From Acidobacteriota bacterium (lineage in GTDB: Bacteria > Acidobacteriota > Vicinamibacteria > Vicinamibacterales > CAVVIG01), in contig JAGWRA010000020.1 in assembly GCA_028876655.1 (NCBI GenBank), forward strand, positions 1 through 37,507: a stretch of 37,507 nt of DNA. The letters run 5' to 3'. Of the stretch, positions 1-8,497 are shown in pieces. The notes beneath the pieces were generated by a model. It was not told the origin of the DNA and did not search any database. It saw only the letters and a program-made list of their open reading frames with translations. The position numbers and the translations under genes were made by a program. Position 1 is the first letter of the stretch; each line of letters opens with the position of its first letter.

Positions 1-461
1 CGGGCGCCGCCGCGGCCGGTGGACCGTCGACCGTCAACCCGGCCGACCGCCGCGCCCGGATGATGGCCCGGCTCAATCAGTTGCCTCCGGCCGAGCGTGA
101 AGCCGCCCTCGCCCGCCTGCGGGCGCAGGGGCCCGACGCCGCGAGCGCGGGGCCCGCGCCGGGCACACCAGAACCGGCGATCGACATCCGGAACCCGCGG
201 GCCTCGACCATCGATGCGCTGTTCGCGCCGCTGCCGCCGACACGCTCGACGGGGCGGGTCTGGATGTTCAGCGAGGGGCGACTCGTACCCCTGACGGTCG
301 GCCTCGGGATTACCGATGGCACAACCACCGAGGTCTTGAGCGACAATCTTCCGGCCGGCGCCGAGGTAGTCACCTCCGTCAGCCTCGACGCGCGGCGTGC
401 CTCCGCCGGGACCGGCGGACGGTCGCCGTTGATGGGCCCCACGCGCCCCCGCGGCCGCTGA
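1..461 (+). CDS. MacA-like membrane fusion (adaptor) protein, 3' end only
   Basis: The reading frame is open from the left edge (in frame from base 3) to a TGA at 459-461, so only the C-terminal part of about 152 residues is present. The last 70 residues (GRVWMFSEGRLVPLTVGLGI, then a TEV and an EVVTS segment) look like the final beta-rich membrane-proximal domain of HlyD/MacA adaptors. In that family this segment follows the pattern 'VW...G.L..VPV..G..D...TEV..G.L..G..VV'. Before it lies a low-complexity Ala/Pro/Arg-rich linker (roughly residues 1-70) that is not typical of the fold. An ABC ATPase and a MacB permease follow on the same strand, so it is probably the periplasmic adaptor of a tripartite ABC exporter. 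The N-terminal lipoyl and hairpin domains lie outside the window, so its substrate cannot be judged. Confidence 0.75.
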   Translation, partial: GAAAAGGPSTVNPADRRARMMARLNQLPPAEREAALARLRAQGPDAASAGPAPGTPEPAIDIRNPRASTIDALFAPLPPTRSTGRVWMFSEGRLVPLTVGLGITDGTTTEVLSDNLPAGAEVVTSVSLDARRASAGTGGRSPLMGPTRPRGR

Positions 462-551
462 CGCCCGGCGCGTCACCGGCGGCACGGCAGGGTCCGAACC
501 AGGAACCGGCGCGCCCCCCGGAGCGGGCGGGCCTTTGACGATGGGACGACT

Positions 552-1295
552 GTGGCTGCTGTCATCTCCGTTCGGGATCTGACGAAGACCTACACCGTCG
601 GCGAAGTGCAGGTGAAGGCGCTCCAGGGCGTCACGCTCGACGTCGAGCAGGGCCAGTTCGTGGCGGTCACCGGCCCCTCCGGGTCCGGCAAGTCGACCTT
701 CATGCACATCCTGGGCTGTCTCGACCGGCCGACCTCCGGGCAGTACTTCCTCGACGGCAAGGACGTCTCGCAGCTGTCGAAGGACGAACTGGCCGGCATC
801 CGGAATCACAAGATCGGCTTCGTCTTCCAGGGGTTCAACCTGCTGCCGCGGACCTCGGCGATCGACAACGTGGAACTGCCGCTGCTCTACTCGAACAACG
901 GCATGAAGGCGCCGGATCGCCACAAGCGGGCCCTGGAGGCGCTGGCGGCGGTCGGCCTCGAGAACCGGGCCGACCACCATCCGAACCAGTTGTCCGGCGG
1001 GCAGCAGCAGCGCGTGGCGATCGCGCGCTCGCTCATCAACTCGCCGTCGATCCTGCTGGCCGACGAGCCGACGGGCAACCTCGACACGCGGACCAGCGTC
1101 GAGGTGATGGAGATCTTCCAGCGTTTGAACCGCGAGCGGGGGATCACGGTGCTGCTCATCACGCACGAGCACGACATCGCCGAGTACGGGGAACGGGTGA
1201 TCGCCTTCCGCGACGGGCGGGTCCAGTCGGACACGCCCGTGACGAGCCGGCGCCTCGCGCAGGAGGAACTGGCGGCCCTCCCCGTCGCCCAATGA
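552..1295 (+). CDS. MacB/LolD-type ABC transporter ATPase
   Basis: A 247-residue nucleotide-binding subunit that would power export by the permease encoded just downstream. Walker A is GPSGSGKST at residues 41-49. The Q-loop segment is FVFQGFNLLP, the signature LSGGQQQR lies near 148, and Walker B with the D-loop (ILLADEPTGNLD) lies near 167. The 'DEPTGNLD' form and the short length are typical of the MacB/LolD/FtsE group. The start is a GTG; the frame is open further upstream, but MAAVISVRDL is where family proteins begin. It follows the adaptor gene by 90 bases and precedes the permease by 64 bases, consistent with one operon. A role in macrolide, peptide or lipoprotein export is family knowledge; the actual cargo is unknown. 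Confidence 0.93.
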   Translation: MAAVISVRDLTKTYTVGEVQVKALQGVTLDVEQGQFVAVTGPSGSGKSTFMHILGCLDRPTSGQYFLDGKDVSQLSKDELAGIRNHKIGFVFQGFNLLPRTSAIDNVELPLLYSNNGMKAPDRHKRALEALAAVGLENRADHHPNQLSGGQQQRVAIARSLINSPSILLADEPTGNLDTRTSVEVMEIFQRLNRERGITVLLITHEHDIAEYGERVIAFRDGRVQSDTPVTSRRLAQEELAALPVAQ

Positions 1296-1359
1296 GGGAA
1301 CCCCGGACGGCCGGCCCGGCGTCGAAGCGACCAGGTCGGGCCGCGGAGGCGAGATCCAG

Positions 1360-2580
1360 ATGTCGGTACTGATGACGCTGCGGATCGCGTTCAAGGCCCT
1401 CGGGCGGAACAAGATGCGGACGGCCCTGACCATGCTGGGCATGATCATCGGCGTATCCGCGGTCATCACGATGGTGGCCCTCGGCTCGGGGGCCCAGAGC
1501 TCGATCGAGCAGCAGATCCAGTCGGCCGGCACGAATCTGATCATCGTGACGGCGGGCAACTGGAACGTCGGCGGGGTCCGGCAGGGCCAGGGGTTCGCGA
1601 CCTCGCTCACCGAGGCCGACGCCCAGGCGCTGCGCGACCAGGTGCCGGGCATCCAGTACCTGGCCGCCGGCGTGAACACGCGGGCGCAGCTGGTCGCCGG
1701 CAACCAGAACTGGGCGACGCGCGTCCAGGGGACGGACATCGACCTGCCGCTCATCCGCGCGTGGCCGATGGCGGTCGGTTCGTTCTTCACGGCGCAGGAC
1801 GTCACGACGGCCACCAAGGTGGTGGTGCTCGGCAGCGTCGCCCGCGACATGCTGTTCGGCCCGAATGCGGATCCGACCGGCCAGATCGTCCGGCTGCGCG
1901 ATCAGCCGTTCAAGGTGCTGGGCGTGATGGCGAGCAAGGGGCAGTCGTCGATGGGCGACGACCAGGACGACACGGTGTTCGTCCCGTACTCGACGGTGCA
2001 GAAGAAGCTGCTCGGGCAGACGAACATCAACAACATCACCGTGTCGGCGGCATCGGCCGGCCAGACGGCGGCGGTGGCCGGCCAGATCGGCGCGGTGCTG
2101 CGGGTGCGCCACCGGATCGTGCCGCCGGACCCCGACGACTTCATGGTCCGGACGATCGAGGAGATGGCGAGCGTCCGCCGCGAGGCGACGCAGACGATGA
2201 CGGCGCTGCTGGCGGGGATTGCCGGCGTGTCGCTGCTGGTCGGCGGCATCGGGATCATGAACATCATGCTGGTGTCGGTGACCGAGCGGACGCGCGAGAT
2301 CGGCGTGCGGATGGCCATCGGCGCGCGGGGACGCGACGTCCTGATGCAGTTCCTCGTCGAAGCCGTCGTCCTGAGCCTGTTCGGCGGCCTGATCGGCATC
2401 GGACTGGGCTTCGCCTTTTCGGGCGGGCTGACGCTCTGGCTGCGCTGGCCGACGGCGGTCTCGCCGAACGCCGTCGCGCTGGCCTTCGGGTTCGCGGCCG
2501 CCACGGGCGTCTTCTTCGGGTTCTATCCGGCGCGCAAGGCCGCCAGCCTCGATCCGATCGAGGCGCTCCGGTACGAGTAG
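1360..2580 (+). CDS. MacB-type ABC transporter permease (FtsX domain)
   Basis: A 406-residue inner-membrane subunit with the MacB layout. A first transmembrane segment follows an amphipathic start (LRIAFKALGRNKMRTALTML, then GMIIGVSAVI). A periplasmic MacB_PCD domain spans roughly residues 45-270. Three C-terminal transmembrane segments carry the FtsX signature (GGIGIMNIMLVSVTERTREI and PARKAASLDPIEALRYE at the end). A GGAGG ribosome site at 1345-1349 lies 10 bases before the ATG. Together with the preceding ATPase and adaptor it forms a tripartite exporter that would need a TolC-like outer-membrane channel, which is not encoded here. Two hairpins lie just after the stop codon and may separate it from the RND pair. 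Confidence 0.93.
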   Translation: MSVLMTLRIAFKALGRNKMRTALTMLGMIIGVSAVITMVALGSGAQSSIEQQIQSAGTNLIIVTAGNWNVGGVRQGQGFATSLTEADAQALRDQVPGIQYLAAGVNTRAQLVAGNQNWATRVQGTDIDLPLIRAWPMAVGSFFTAQDVTTATKVVVLGSVARDMLFGPNADPTGQIVRLRDQPFKVLGVMASKGQSSMGDDQDDTVFVPYSTVQKKLLGQTNINNITVSAASAGQTAAVAGQIGAVLRVRHRIVPPDPDDFMVRTIEEMASVRREATQTMTALLAGIAGVSLLVGGIGIMNIMLVSVTERTREIGVRMAIGARGRDVLMQFLVEAVVLSLFGGLIGIGLGFAFSGGLTLWLRWPTAVSPNAVALAFGFAAATGVFFGFYPARKAASLDPIEALRYE

Positions 2581-2583
2581 CGG

Positions 2584-2624
2584 CTGCCGGTTCGCGGCAG
2601 GCCGTCCGGGCGCACGCCGGACGG
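2584..2624 (+). other. Tandem hairpins after the MacB permease
   Basis: Two perfect inverted repeats follow the permease stop codon directly. Arms CTGCCG/CGGCAG (2584-2589 and 2595-2600) have a 5-base loop; arms CCGTCCGG/CCGGACGG (2602-2609 and 2617-2624) have a 7-base loop. There is no T-tract, so this is not a classical intrinsic terminator. It could be a Rho-linked pause, an RNA end protector or an RNA-processing site between the ABC and RND gene sets. Confidence 0.45.
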
Positions 2625-2726
2625 TGGGCCACCTGTCATGAGCGTGCGTCAGAGCGTCTTCCGGGCACCGGGGTCGGCTGTGGGTCGACGCAGCCGGCGA
2701 CGGGCGATTAATAGAGGGACCGTATC

Positions 2727-3872
2727 GTGAATCTCAAGTCAGCGTCCGCACTCATTCTGTCGGGTCTGCTCGCGATGGCCGTCACGGCCTGCTCCGGTTC
2801 CGGCAAGGCGGCCTCGGAAGGCCCGGGCGGAGGCCGGGGCCCGCGCGAGCCGATGGCCGTGCCGGTCACCATCGGCCAGGTGGTCGAGAAACCGATGCCG
2901 GTCGAGCTGAGTGTCATCGGCACGGTCGAGGCCTACTCCACCGTCCAGGTGAAGTCGCAGGTCCAGGGCGAGATCCTCTCGGTCCACTTCAAGGAGGGCG
3001 ACGACGTCAAGAAGGGCGACCTGCTCTTCAACATCGATCCGAGCCCCTTCCGGGCGACGCTGCAGCAGGCCGAGGCGAACCTGGCGCGGGACACGGCCCA
3101 GGCGAACAACGCGCAGCAGGAACTGAAGCGTTACGCCGACCTGATCAAGCGCGGCATCGCCACGCAGGAGCAGTACGACACGGCGCACACCAATGTCGCC
3201 TCCTACGAGGCGGCCATCCGCGCCGACCAGGCGACCATCGACAATGCGAAGCTGCAGCTCAGCTACTGCTCGATCACGGCGCCGATCAGCGGACGCACGG
3301 GCGCGCTGCTCGTGCACGCGGGCAACCTGGTGAAGGTGAACGACGTGCCGCTGGTGGTCATCAACCAGATCAGCCCCATCTACGTCACCTTCGCGGTCCC
3401 CGAGGCCCAGCTGCCCGACATCAAGCGGTACCGGGCGGCCGGCACCCTCCACGTCGAGGCGACGATTCCGAACGACGGCGGCCCGGCGGCGCAGGGGACG
3501 ATCACCTTCGTCGACAACGCGGTCGATCCGACGACCGGCACCATCAAGCTGAAGGGAACCTTCCCGAACGCCGATCACCGTCTCTGGCCGGGCCAGTTCG
3601 TCAACGTCGTCCTGACGCTCACCACGCAGCCCGACGCGATCGTGGTGCCGTCACAGGCCGTCCAGAGCGGCCAGCAGGGCCAGTACGTCTTCGTCGTGAA
3701 GCCCGATCAGACGGTGGAGTCACGCCAGGTGCAGGTGGCGCGGACGCTCGGCAACGACACGGTGGTGTCGAGCGGCCTGAAGCCGGGGGAGACGGTCGTG
3801 ACCGACGGGCAGCTGCGGCTCGTGCCGGGCGCCAAGGTCAGCATCAAGAACACGCCAGCCGGGACGCGTTGA
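2727..3872 (+). CDS. RND efflux periplasmic adaptor lipoprotein (AcrA/MdtA-like)
   Basis: A 381-residue membrane fusion protein. The N-terminus is a lipoprotein signal: a hydrophobic stretch ending in the lipobox VTAC with Cys22 as the acylation site. A Gly/Arg/Pro-rich tether (about 25-40) follows. The lipoyl domain halves (GTVEAYSTVQVKSQVQGEIL and later ITAPISGRTGALLVHAGNLV) flank a helical hairpin at about 105-175 (AEANLARDTAQANNAQQELK). Beta-barrel and membrane-proximal domains end near residue 375. The start is GTG with an AGAGGG ribosome site a few bases upstream. The pump gene follows after 7 bases, so the two are surely co-transcribed. It would link the inner-membrane pump to an outer-membrane channel encoded elsewhere. 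Confidence 0.95.
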   Translation: MNLKSASALILSGLLAMAVTACSGSGKAASEGPGGGRGPREPMAVPVTIGQVVEKPMPVELSVIGTVEAYSTVQVKSQVQGEILSVHFKEGDDVKKGDLLFNIDPSPFRATLQQAEANLARDTAQANNAQQELKRYADLIKRGIATQEQYDTAHTNVASYEAAIRADQATIDNAKLQLSYCSITAPISGRTGALLVHAGNLVKVNDVPLVVINQISPIYVTFAVPEAQLPDIKRYRAAGTLHVEATIPNDGGPAAQGTITFVDNAVDPTTGTIKLKGTFPNADHRLWPGQFVNVVLTLTTQPDAIVVPSQAVQSGQQGQYVFVVKPDQTVESRQVQVARTLGNDTVVSSGLKPGETVVTDGQLRLVPGAKVSIKNTPAGTR

Positions 3873-3879
3873 GGGCGTC

Positions 3880-6800
3880 ATGAACTTCGCGGCCCTGTTC
3901 ATCCGTCGTCCGGTGACGACGACGCTGATCATGCTGGGGATCGGTGTCTTCGGCATCATGGCCTACCGGCTGCTGCCGGTGAGCGACCTGCCGAACGTCG
4001 ACTTCCCCACCATCCAGGTGTCGGCGAGCCTGCCGGGCGCCAGTCCCGAGACGATGGCGACGGCCGTGGCGCTGCCGCTCGAGAAGCAGTTCTCGACGAT
4101 TGCGGGCGTCACCTCGATGAGCTCGACCAACGCCCAGGGCCTGACGCAGATCACCCTCCAGTTCGATCTCAGCCGGAACATCGACGCCGCCGCGCAGGAC
4201 GTGCAGTCGATGATTGCCAAGGCGGCCAACCAGCTGCCGACGGGCATGCCGACGCCGCCCTCGTACCAGAAGGTGAACCCGGCCGATCAGCCGGTGCTCT
4301 TCCTGGCGCTGCAGTCCGACACCCTGCCGCTGTCCCAGGTCGACGAGTACGCGGAGACGATGATCGCGCCCCAGATCTCGACGATCCCCGGCGTGGCGCA
4401 GGTCAACGTGTTCGGCGCGCAGAAGTACGCCGTGCGCGTGGACGTCGATCCGAACCAGCTGGCCGCGCGGCAGATCGGCCTCGACGAGGTGGCGGCCGCC
4501 ATCCAGGGGGCGAACGTCAACACGCCGACCGGCGTCATCAGCGGCTCGCAGCGGACCTTCACGGTCCAGACCAACAGCCAGCTGTTCGACGCCGCCGCCT
4601 ACCGGCGGCTGATCATCGCCTACCGCGACGGCAATCCGGTGCGGCTCGACGAGGTGGCGCACGTCTACGACGGCGTGGAGAACGACAAGACCGCCAGCTG
4701 GTACCGGGGGATCCGGACGATCTACCTCCCGGTGCAGAAGCAGCCCGGGGCGAACACGGTCGAGGTCGTCGACGCGATCAAGCGGCTGCTCCCGAGCTTC
4801 CGGACGGAGCTGCCGGCCTCGGTCAGCCTCGTGCTGCGCAGCGACCGGTCGATCACCATCCGCGACTCGGTGTCGGACGTGAAGTTCACCCTGATCCTGG
4901 CCGTCTGCCTGGTCATCCTGGTGATCTTCCTGTTCCTGCGGAACCTCTCGGCCACGATCATCCCCAGCCTGGCGCTGCCGGCCTCGATCGTGGCGACGTT
5001 CGCCGTGATGTACCTGCTGGGCTACAGCCTCGACAACCTGTCGCTGATGGCCCTCACGCTCTCGGTCGGCTTCGTCGTGGACGACGCCATCGTGATGCTG
5101 GAGAACATCGTCCGGCACATGGAGCGGGGGCAGTCGGCGATGGAGGCGGCCCTGACCGGGTCGCAGGAGATCGTCTTCACGATCCTGTCGATGACGCTGT
5201 CGCTGACGGCGGTCTTCATCCCGGTGCTCTTCATGGGCGGGATCCTGGGCCGCCTGCTGCACGAGTTCGCCGTCACCATCGGCGCCGCCATCCTCGTGTC
5301 GGGCTTCGTGTCGCTCAGCCTCACCCCGATGCTCTGCAGCCGCTTCCTGCGCCCGCCGGCCCACGCCGGCCACGGCCGGATGTACCGCGCGCTCGAGGCG
5401 GTGTTCGAGGGGGGCCTGAACGCCTACCGCTGGACGCTCGCCCGCACCTTGCGGCACCGGTTCGTCACGCTGCTCGTCTCCTTCGTCCTCGTCGGCGCGA
5501 CGGTCTACCTCTTCGTCAACATCCCGAAGGGGTTCATCCCGAGCGAGGACACCAACCAGATCTTCGCGAGCACCGAGGCGGTCCAGGGCATCGGGTTCGA
5601 CGCCATGATCGCGCACCAGATGCAGATCGCGGCGATCCTGTCGAAGGACCCGAACATCTCGGGCTTCAGCAACAACGTCGGGGCCGGCGGGCCGAACGCC
5701 ACGCCGAACACCGGCCGGATGTTCATCGACCTCAAGCCGCGGGAGCAGCGCGCCCTCTCGGCCGACCAGGTCATCGAGGAACTCCGGCCGAAGCTGGCCA
5801 CCGTGCCCGGCATGCGCGTCTACCTGCAGAACCCCCCGGCCATCCAGATCGGCGGGCGCCTCTCGCAGAGCCTCTACCAGGTCACGCTGCAGAGCACCGA
5901 CACCGCGCAGCTCTATCACTACGCCCCGCTGCTCGAGGACCGGATGAAGCGGATCCCCGGGCTGGTCGACGTGGCCAGCGACCTGCAGATCAAGAACCCG
6001 CAGCTGCAGGTCGATCTGAACCGGAACAAGATCTCGGCGCTCGGGCTGACCGTCGGCCAGGTGGACACCGCGCTCTACAGCGCCTTCGGCACCCGCCAGG
6101 TTTCCACGATCTACGCCCCGAACGACCAGTTCAAGGTCATCATGCAGATCGCGCCGAAGTACCAGAACGACCCGTCGGCGCTGTCGCTGCTCTACGTGCG
6201 GTCGTCGAACGGGACGCTGGTGCCGCTGAGCACGGTGACCACCGTCCACAAGGACGCCGGCCCGCTCACCGTCAACCACTCCGGCCAGCTGCCCGCGGTC
6301 ACGCTCTCCTTCAACCTGCAGCCCGGCCACGCGCTCGGCGACGCGGTCGGCGCCGTGCAGGCGGCCGCGCGCGAGACGCTGCCGGCCACGATTACCGCGA
6401 CCTTCCAGGGGACGGCCCAGGCGTTCCAGGACTCGCTGAAGGGCCTCGGCCTGATCCTGCTGATGGCCATCGTGGTCATCTACATCGTCCTGGGGATCCT
6501 CTACGAGAGCTTCATCCACCCGCTGACGATCCTGTCGGGCCTGCCGGCCGCCGGGTTCGGCGCGCTCATCACCCTGCTGATCTTCCACACCGACCTGAAC
6601 CTGTACGCCTTCGTCGGCGTCATCATGCTGGTCGGCCTGGTCAAGAAGAACGGCATCATGATGGTGGACTTCGCCCTGGAGAGCCAGCGCGAACGAGGCC
6701 TCGCGCCCGCCGACGCCATCTACGAGGCGTGCCAGATCCGCTTCCGCCCGATCATGATGACCACGATGTCGGCCCTGGTGGGCACCCTGCCGATCGCCCT

Positions 6801-7056
6801 GGGCGTGGGCGCCGGCGCGGAGTCGCGCCGGCCGCTGGGGCTCGCCGTCGTCGGCGGCCTGCTGGTGTCGCAACTGCTGACGCTCTACATCACGCCCGTC
6901 TACTACGTCTATCTCGAGGGGCTCCGCCAGCGCCTCGCCCGCGGCCGCCGCAAGGCCGTCCCGGCTGCCGAACCGGCGGCACACGCCCTGCCGGCCCCCG
7001 CGACGCCGGCTCCCGCGCTGCACCTCAGCCCCACCGACACGACGCCCGGCGCCTGA
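3880..7056 (+). CDS. RND multidrug efflux pump, HAE1/MdtB type
   Basis: A 1058-residue proton-driven inner-membrane pump of full family length. The N-terminus (FAALFIRRPVTTTLIMLGIG) is typical of AcrB/MdtBC proteins. Two large periplasmic loops are followed by transmembrane blocks. The proton-relay residues are intact: the adjacent aspartates D401-D402 in TM4 (SVGFVVDDAIVMLENI) and the TM10 lysine pair K922-K923 (GLVKKNGIMMVDFAL). The 'VKKN.IMMVDFAL' form is closer to MdtB/MdtC/MuxB than to AcrB. The C-terminal 60 residues are a Pro/Ala-rich cytoplasmic tail. The ribosome site GAGGG (3871-3875) lies just after the adaptor stop codon. Only one pump gene is present, so a homotrimer is more likely than an MdtBC-like heterotrimer. 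Substrates cannot be inferred. Confidence 0.96.
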   Translation: MNFAALFIRRPVTTTLIMLGIGVFGIMAYRLLPVSDLPNVDFPTIQVSASLPGASPETMATAVALPLEKQFSTIAGVTSMSSTNAQGLTQITLQFDLSRNIDAAAQDVQSMIAKAANQLPTGMPTPPSYQKVNPADQPVLFLALQSDTLPLSQVDEYAETMIAPQISTIPGVAQVNVFGAQKYAVRVDVDPNQLAARQIGLDEVAAAIQGANVNTPTGVISGSQRTFTVQTNSQLFDAAAYRRLIIAYRDGNPVRLDEVAHVYDGVENDKTASWYRGIRTIYLPVQKQPGANTVEVVDAIKRLLPSFRTELPASVSLVLRSDRSITIRDSVSDVKFTLILAVCLVILVIFLFLRNLSATIIPSLALPASIVATFAVMYLLGYSLDNLSLMALTLSVGFVVDDAIVMLENIVRHMERGQSAMEAALTGSQEIVFTILSMTLSLTAVFIPVLFMGGILGRLLHEFAVTIGAAILVSGFVSLSLTPMLCSRFLRPPAHAGHGRMYRALEAVFEGGLNAYRWTLARTLRHRFVTLLVSFVLVGATVYLFVNIPKGFIPSEDTNQIFASTEAVQGIGFDAMIAHQMQIAAILSKDPNISGFSNNVGAGGPNATPNTGRMFIDLKPREQRALSADQVIEELRPKLATVPGMRVYLQNPPAIQIGGRLSQSLYQVTLQSTDTAQLYHYAPLLEDRMKRIPGLVDVASDLQIKNPQLQVDLNRNKISALGLTVGQVDTALYSAFGTRQVSTIYAPNDQFKVIMQIAPKYQNDPSALSLLYVRSSNGTLVPLSTVTTVHKDAGPLTVNHSGQLPAVTLSFNLQPGHALGDAVGAVQAAARETLPATITATFQGTAQAFQDSLKGLGLILLMAIVVIYIVLGILYESFIHPLTILSGLPAAGFGALITLLIFHTDLNLYAFVGVIMLVGLVKKNGIMMVDFALESQRERGLAPADAIYEACQIRFRPIMMTTMSALVGTLPIALGVGAGAESRRPLGLAVVGGLLVSQLLTLYITPVYYVYLEGLRQRLARGRRKAVPAAEPAAHALPAPATPAPALHLSPTDTTPGA

Positions 7057-7065
7057 GGGCGCCGG
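7046..7065. terminator. Hairpin at the RND/folK convergent junction
   Basis: A perfect 8-base-pair inverted repeat, CCGGCGCC and GGCGCCGG, is separated by the tetraloop TGAG. The pump's TGA stop codon lies inside the loop. No T-tract follows on either strand. The position between two convergent genes suggests a bidirectional transcript end, by analogy with the hairpins at 17549-17570 and 27692-27714. Confidence 0.45.
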
Positions 7066-7082
7066 CGCGTCCGCCGATCAGC

Positions 7083-7598
7083 TCAGCACCCGGCGTCCGC
7101 CGTGCGCGCCCGATCCCGCAGGGCCCGGACCGTGAGGCCGGTCACCGGGTCGACCGCATCCGGCGCCACTTCGGCCAGCGGTTCCAGGACGAACAATCGA
7201 TCGCGGAAGCGCGGATGCGGCACGACGAGCCCGGGCTCGTCGATGACGCAGCCGCCGTAGAGGATGAGATCCAGGTCGAGCGTGCGCGCGGCCCCCTCAT
7301 GGGGACGGGTGCGGCCGGCCGCGGCTTCGATGGCGAGCAGGCGGTCGAGGAGATCGCGGGCCGGGAGGCGGGTCGTGCCGCTCGCAGCGGCATTCAGGAA
7401 GCGGGGCTGGGGCGCGACGCCGACCGGCGCCGTGTCGTAGAAGGTGGAGACCCGGAGGTCCGCCAGCAGCGGCTCGAGGGCCTCGATGGCGGCCTCCAGG
7501 AGACGCCGGCGATCGCCGAGATTGCTGCCGAGGGCGATGGCGACCGGCGTGGCCGCCGGGGGCAGGCGATCGGCGGTGGCCGCCGATCGCGGGTTCAT
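7083..7598 (-). CDS. folK: 2-amino-4-hydroxy-6-hydroxymethyldihydropteridine pyrophosphokinase
   Basis: A 171-residue HPPK that transfers pyrophosphate from ATP to 6-hydroxymethyl-7,8-dihydropterin in folate synthesis. The family hallmarks are visible: ALGSNLGDRR near the N-terminus, FYDTAPVG, QPRFLNAA, and the metal/ATP motif TRPHEGAARTLDLDLILYGG followed by VPHPR and FVLEPLAEV. The chosen start is the ATG whose ATGA overlaps the stop codon of the upstream gene by 4 bases. The reading frame extends 66 codons further, but that stretch is the antisense shadow of the neighbour. It is the last gene of the operon that begins with the DksA-like regulator; the usual partner folP/folB is not adjacent. 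Confidence 0.95.
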   Translation of the reverse strand: MNPRSAATADRLPPAATPVAIALGSNLGDRRRLLEAAIEALEPLLADLRVSTFYDTAPVGVAPQPRFLNAAASGTTRLPARDLLDRLLAIEAAAGRTRPHEGAARTLDLDLILYGGCVIDEPGLVVPHPRFRDRLFVLEPLAEVAPDAVDPVTGLTVRALRDRARTADAGC

Positions 7599-8086
7599 TC
7601 GATCCAGCGGGTCTCGAGGACGGCCCCTTCGACCGGCGAACCGGTCGTGCGACGGCCCAGCAGGTCGGTCCGGCCGGCGACCGCCTGGTCGAAGAACCGC
7701 TTCTGCTCCAGCACCTCGCCCAGGATGACCCGCAGCATGTTGCGGTGCCGGACGTTGGTCACCTGCTCGACCCGCGCCGTCCACCGATCGATGCACGCCT
7801 GCGCGTCGCGCGCGTCCTCTTCGATGAGGGCCAGGCTCGCGGCCGCCCCCTTCCCGGTCAGCGGCCGGGTCGGCTCGGTCGCACCGTTGTCGACCGTCCC
7901 CCCCATCTCGCGGATCGCGCTGGCAAGCCAGCGGAGGTGGACGTCCTCGCGATTGAGCACGTACTGATAGGTGTTGTTCGCGTCGTACTGCAGGACGTGG
8001 CGGGCCCCGGCCTGGTGGCGCAGCATCGTGGCCAGGCGCTCGCGATGGAACTCCTGCAGCAGTGAGAGCAGCTCGTCGGGTTTCAC
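7595..8086 (-). CDS. Ferritin-like helical protein of unknown function
   Basis: A 163-residue all-helical protein starting at a GTG that overlaps the previous stop codon (GTGA). Predicted helices are residues 3-30 (LLSLLQEFHRERLATMLRHQ), 35-63 (with NREDVHLRWLASAIREMGG), 80-107 and 110-140. The ExxH of REDVHLRWL in the second helix and acidic residues in the third and fourth helices (ALIEEDARDAQ, ILGEVLEQKRFF) are what a ferritin-like di-metal four-helix bundle would show. I cannot verify that all ligands are present, so it may be a degenerate member. The longer 289-residue reading frame is only an open extension through the dksA-like gene in another frame. Coupling to a DksA/TraR protein and folK is conserved-operon-like but gives no clear function. 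Confidence 0.6.
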   Translation of the reverse strand: MKPDELLSLLQEFHRERLATMLRHQAGARHVLQYDANNTYQYVLNREDVHLRWLASAIREMGGTVDNGATEPTRPLTGKGAAASLALIEEDARDAQACIDRWTARVEQVTNVRHRNMLRVILGEVLEQKRFFDQAVAGRTDLLGRRTTGSPVEGAVLETRWIE

Positions 8087-8418
8087 GCCTTCTGCTTTTC
8101 CTTGCAGGTGATGCAGACCCGCGTCCAGGGAATCGCGTTCAGCCGGGCATCCGCGATCGGCTCGCCGCAGTCGCGGCAGACGCCGTAGGTCCCCTTCTCG
8201 ATGCGCCAGAGCGCCTCCTCGATGGCCTGAAGGATCTTGGCGTCGGTCTGCTTGAGTTTCAGCTGAATGTGAACCTCGTTGTTCCCGCTGGCCTGGTCCG
8301 CCATGTCGCCCTGGCGCGTATTGTTCTCCATGGACGCCTGGAGCGGCTTGATCCCCCCGGTGCCCAGTATCTCGCCCCGCTTCCGCAGCAACGCGTCCTT
8401 GTAGGTCGTCACATCCAT
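8083..8418 (-). CDS. DksA/TraR-family zinc-finger transcription regulator
   Basis: A 111-residue protein, shorter than E. coli DksA (151) and longer than TraR. A C4 zinc finger is formed by C81, C84, C102 and C105 (CRDCGEPIADARLNAIPWTR then VCITC). Before it lies a coiled-coil hairpin of about residues 5-75. Its tip carries D38-M-A-D41-Q-A43, which matches the DxxDxA motif that DksA inserts into the RNA polymerase secondary channel. The start chosen is the second of two adjacent ATGs because GGAG lies 7 bases before it. An upstream TTG would add 13 residues without a good ribosome site. A likely promoter is at 8464-8472. It probably modulates rRNA and stress transcription, possibly with ppGpp. 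This is inferred from the tip motif. Confidence 0.9.
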   Translation of the reverse strand: MDVTTYKDALLRKRGEILGTGGIKPLQASMENNTRQGDMADQASGNNEVHIQLKLKQTDAKILQAIEEALWRIEKGTYGVCRDCGEPIADARLNAIPWTRVCITCKEKQKA

Positions 8419-8463
8419 CATCGGACTCCAGCCAGGCCCCTTCCGACGGTCGTACAAGCGTCA

Positions 8464-8472
8464 ATCATACCA
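8464..8472 (-). promoter_or_regulatory. Extended -10 promoter candidate for the dksA-like operon
   Basis: On the minus strand the sequence reads TGGTATGAT: a TATGAT -10 hexamer (5 of 6 to consensus) preceded by the TGn extension. No convincing -35 is seen, which is normal for extended -10 promoters. Transcription would start near 8457, giving a leader of about 40 bases with GGAG before the ATG at 8418. Confidence 0.4.
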
Positions 8473-8497
8473 TGCCGGCCGCGGGCAGGGCACCCCG

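Noticed and set aside
3844-7023. A 1059-residue open frame antisense to the RND pump
   Set aside because: Composition is extreme (Arg/Asp/His/Gln-rich, no domain), as expected of the shadow of a GC-rich gene; the plus-strand frame encodes a complete pump.
8087-8464. N-terminal extension of the ferritin-like protein
   Set aside because: It is the DksA-like gene read in another frame; the GTG at 8086 overlaps the previous stop codon as is usual in this operon.
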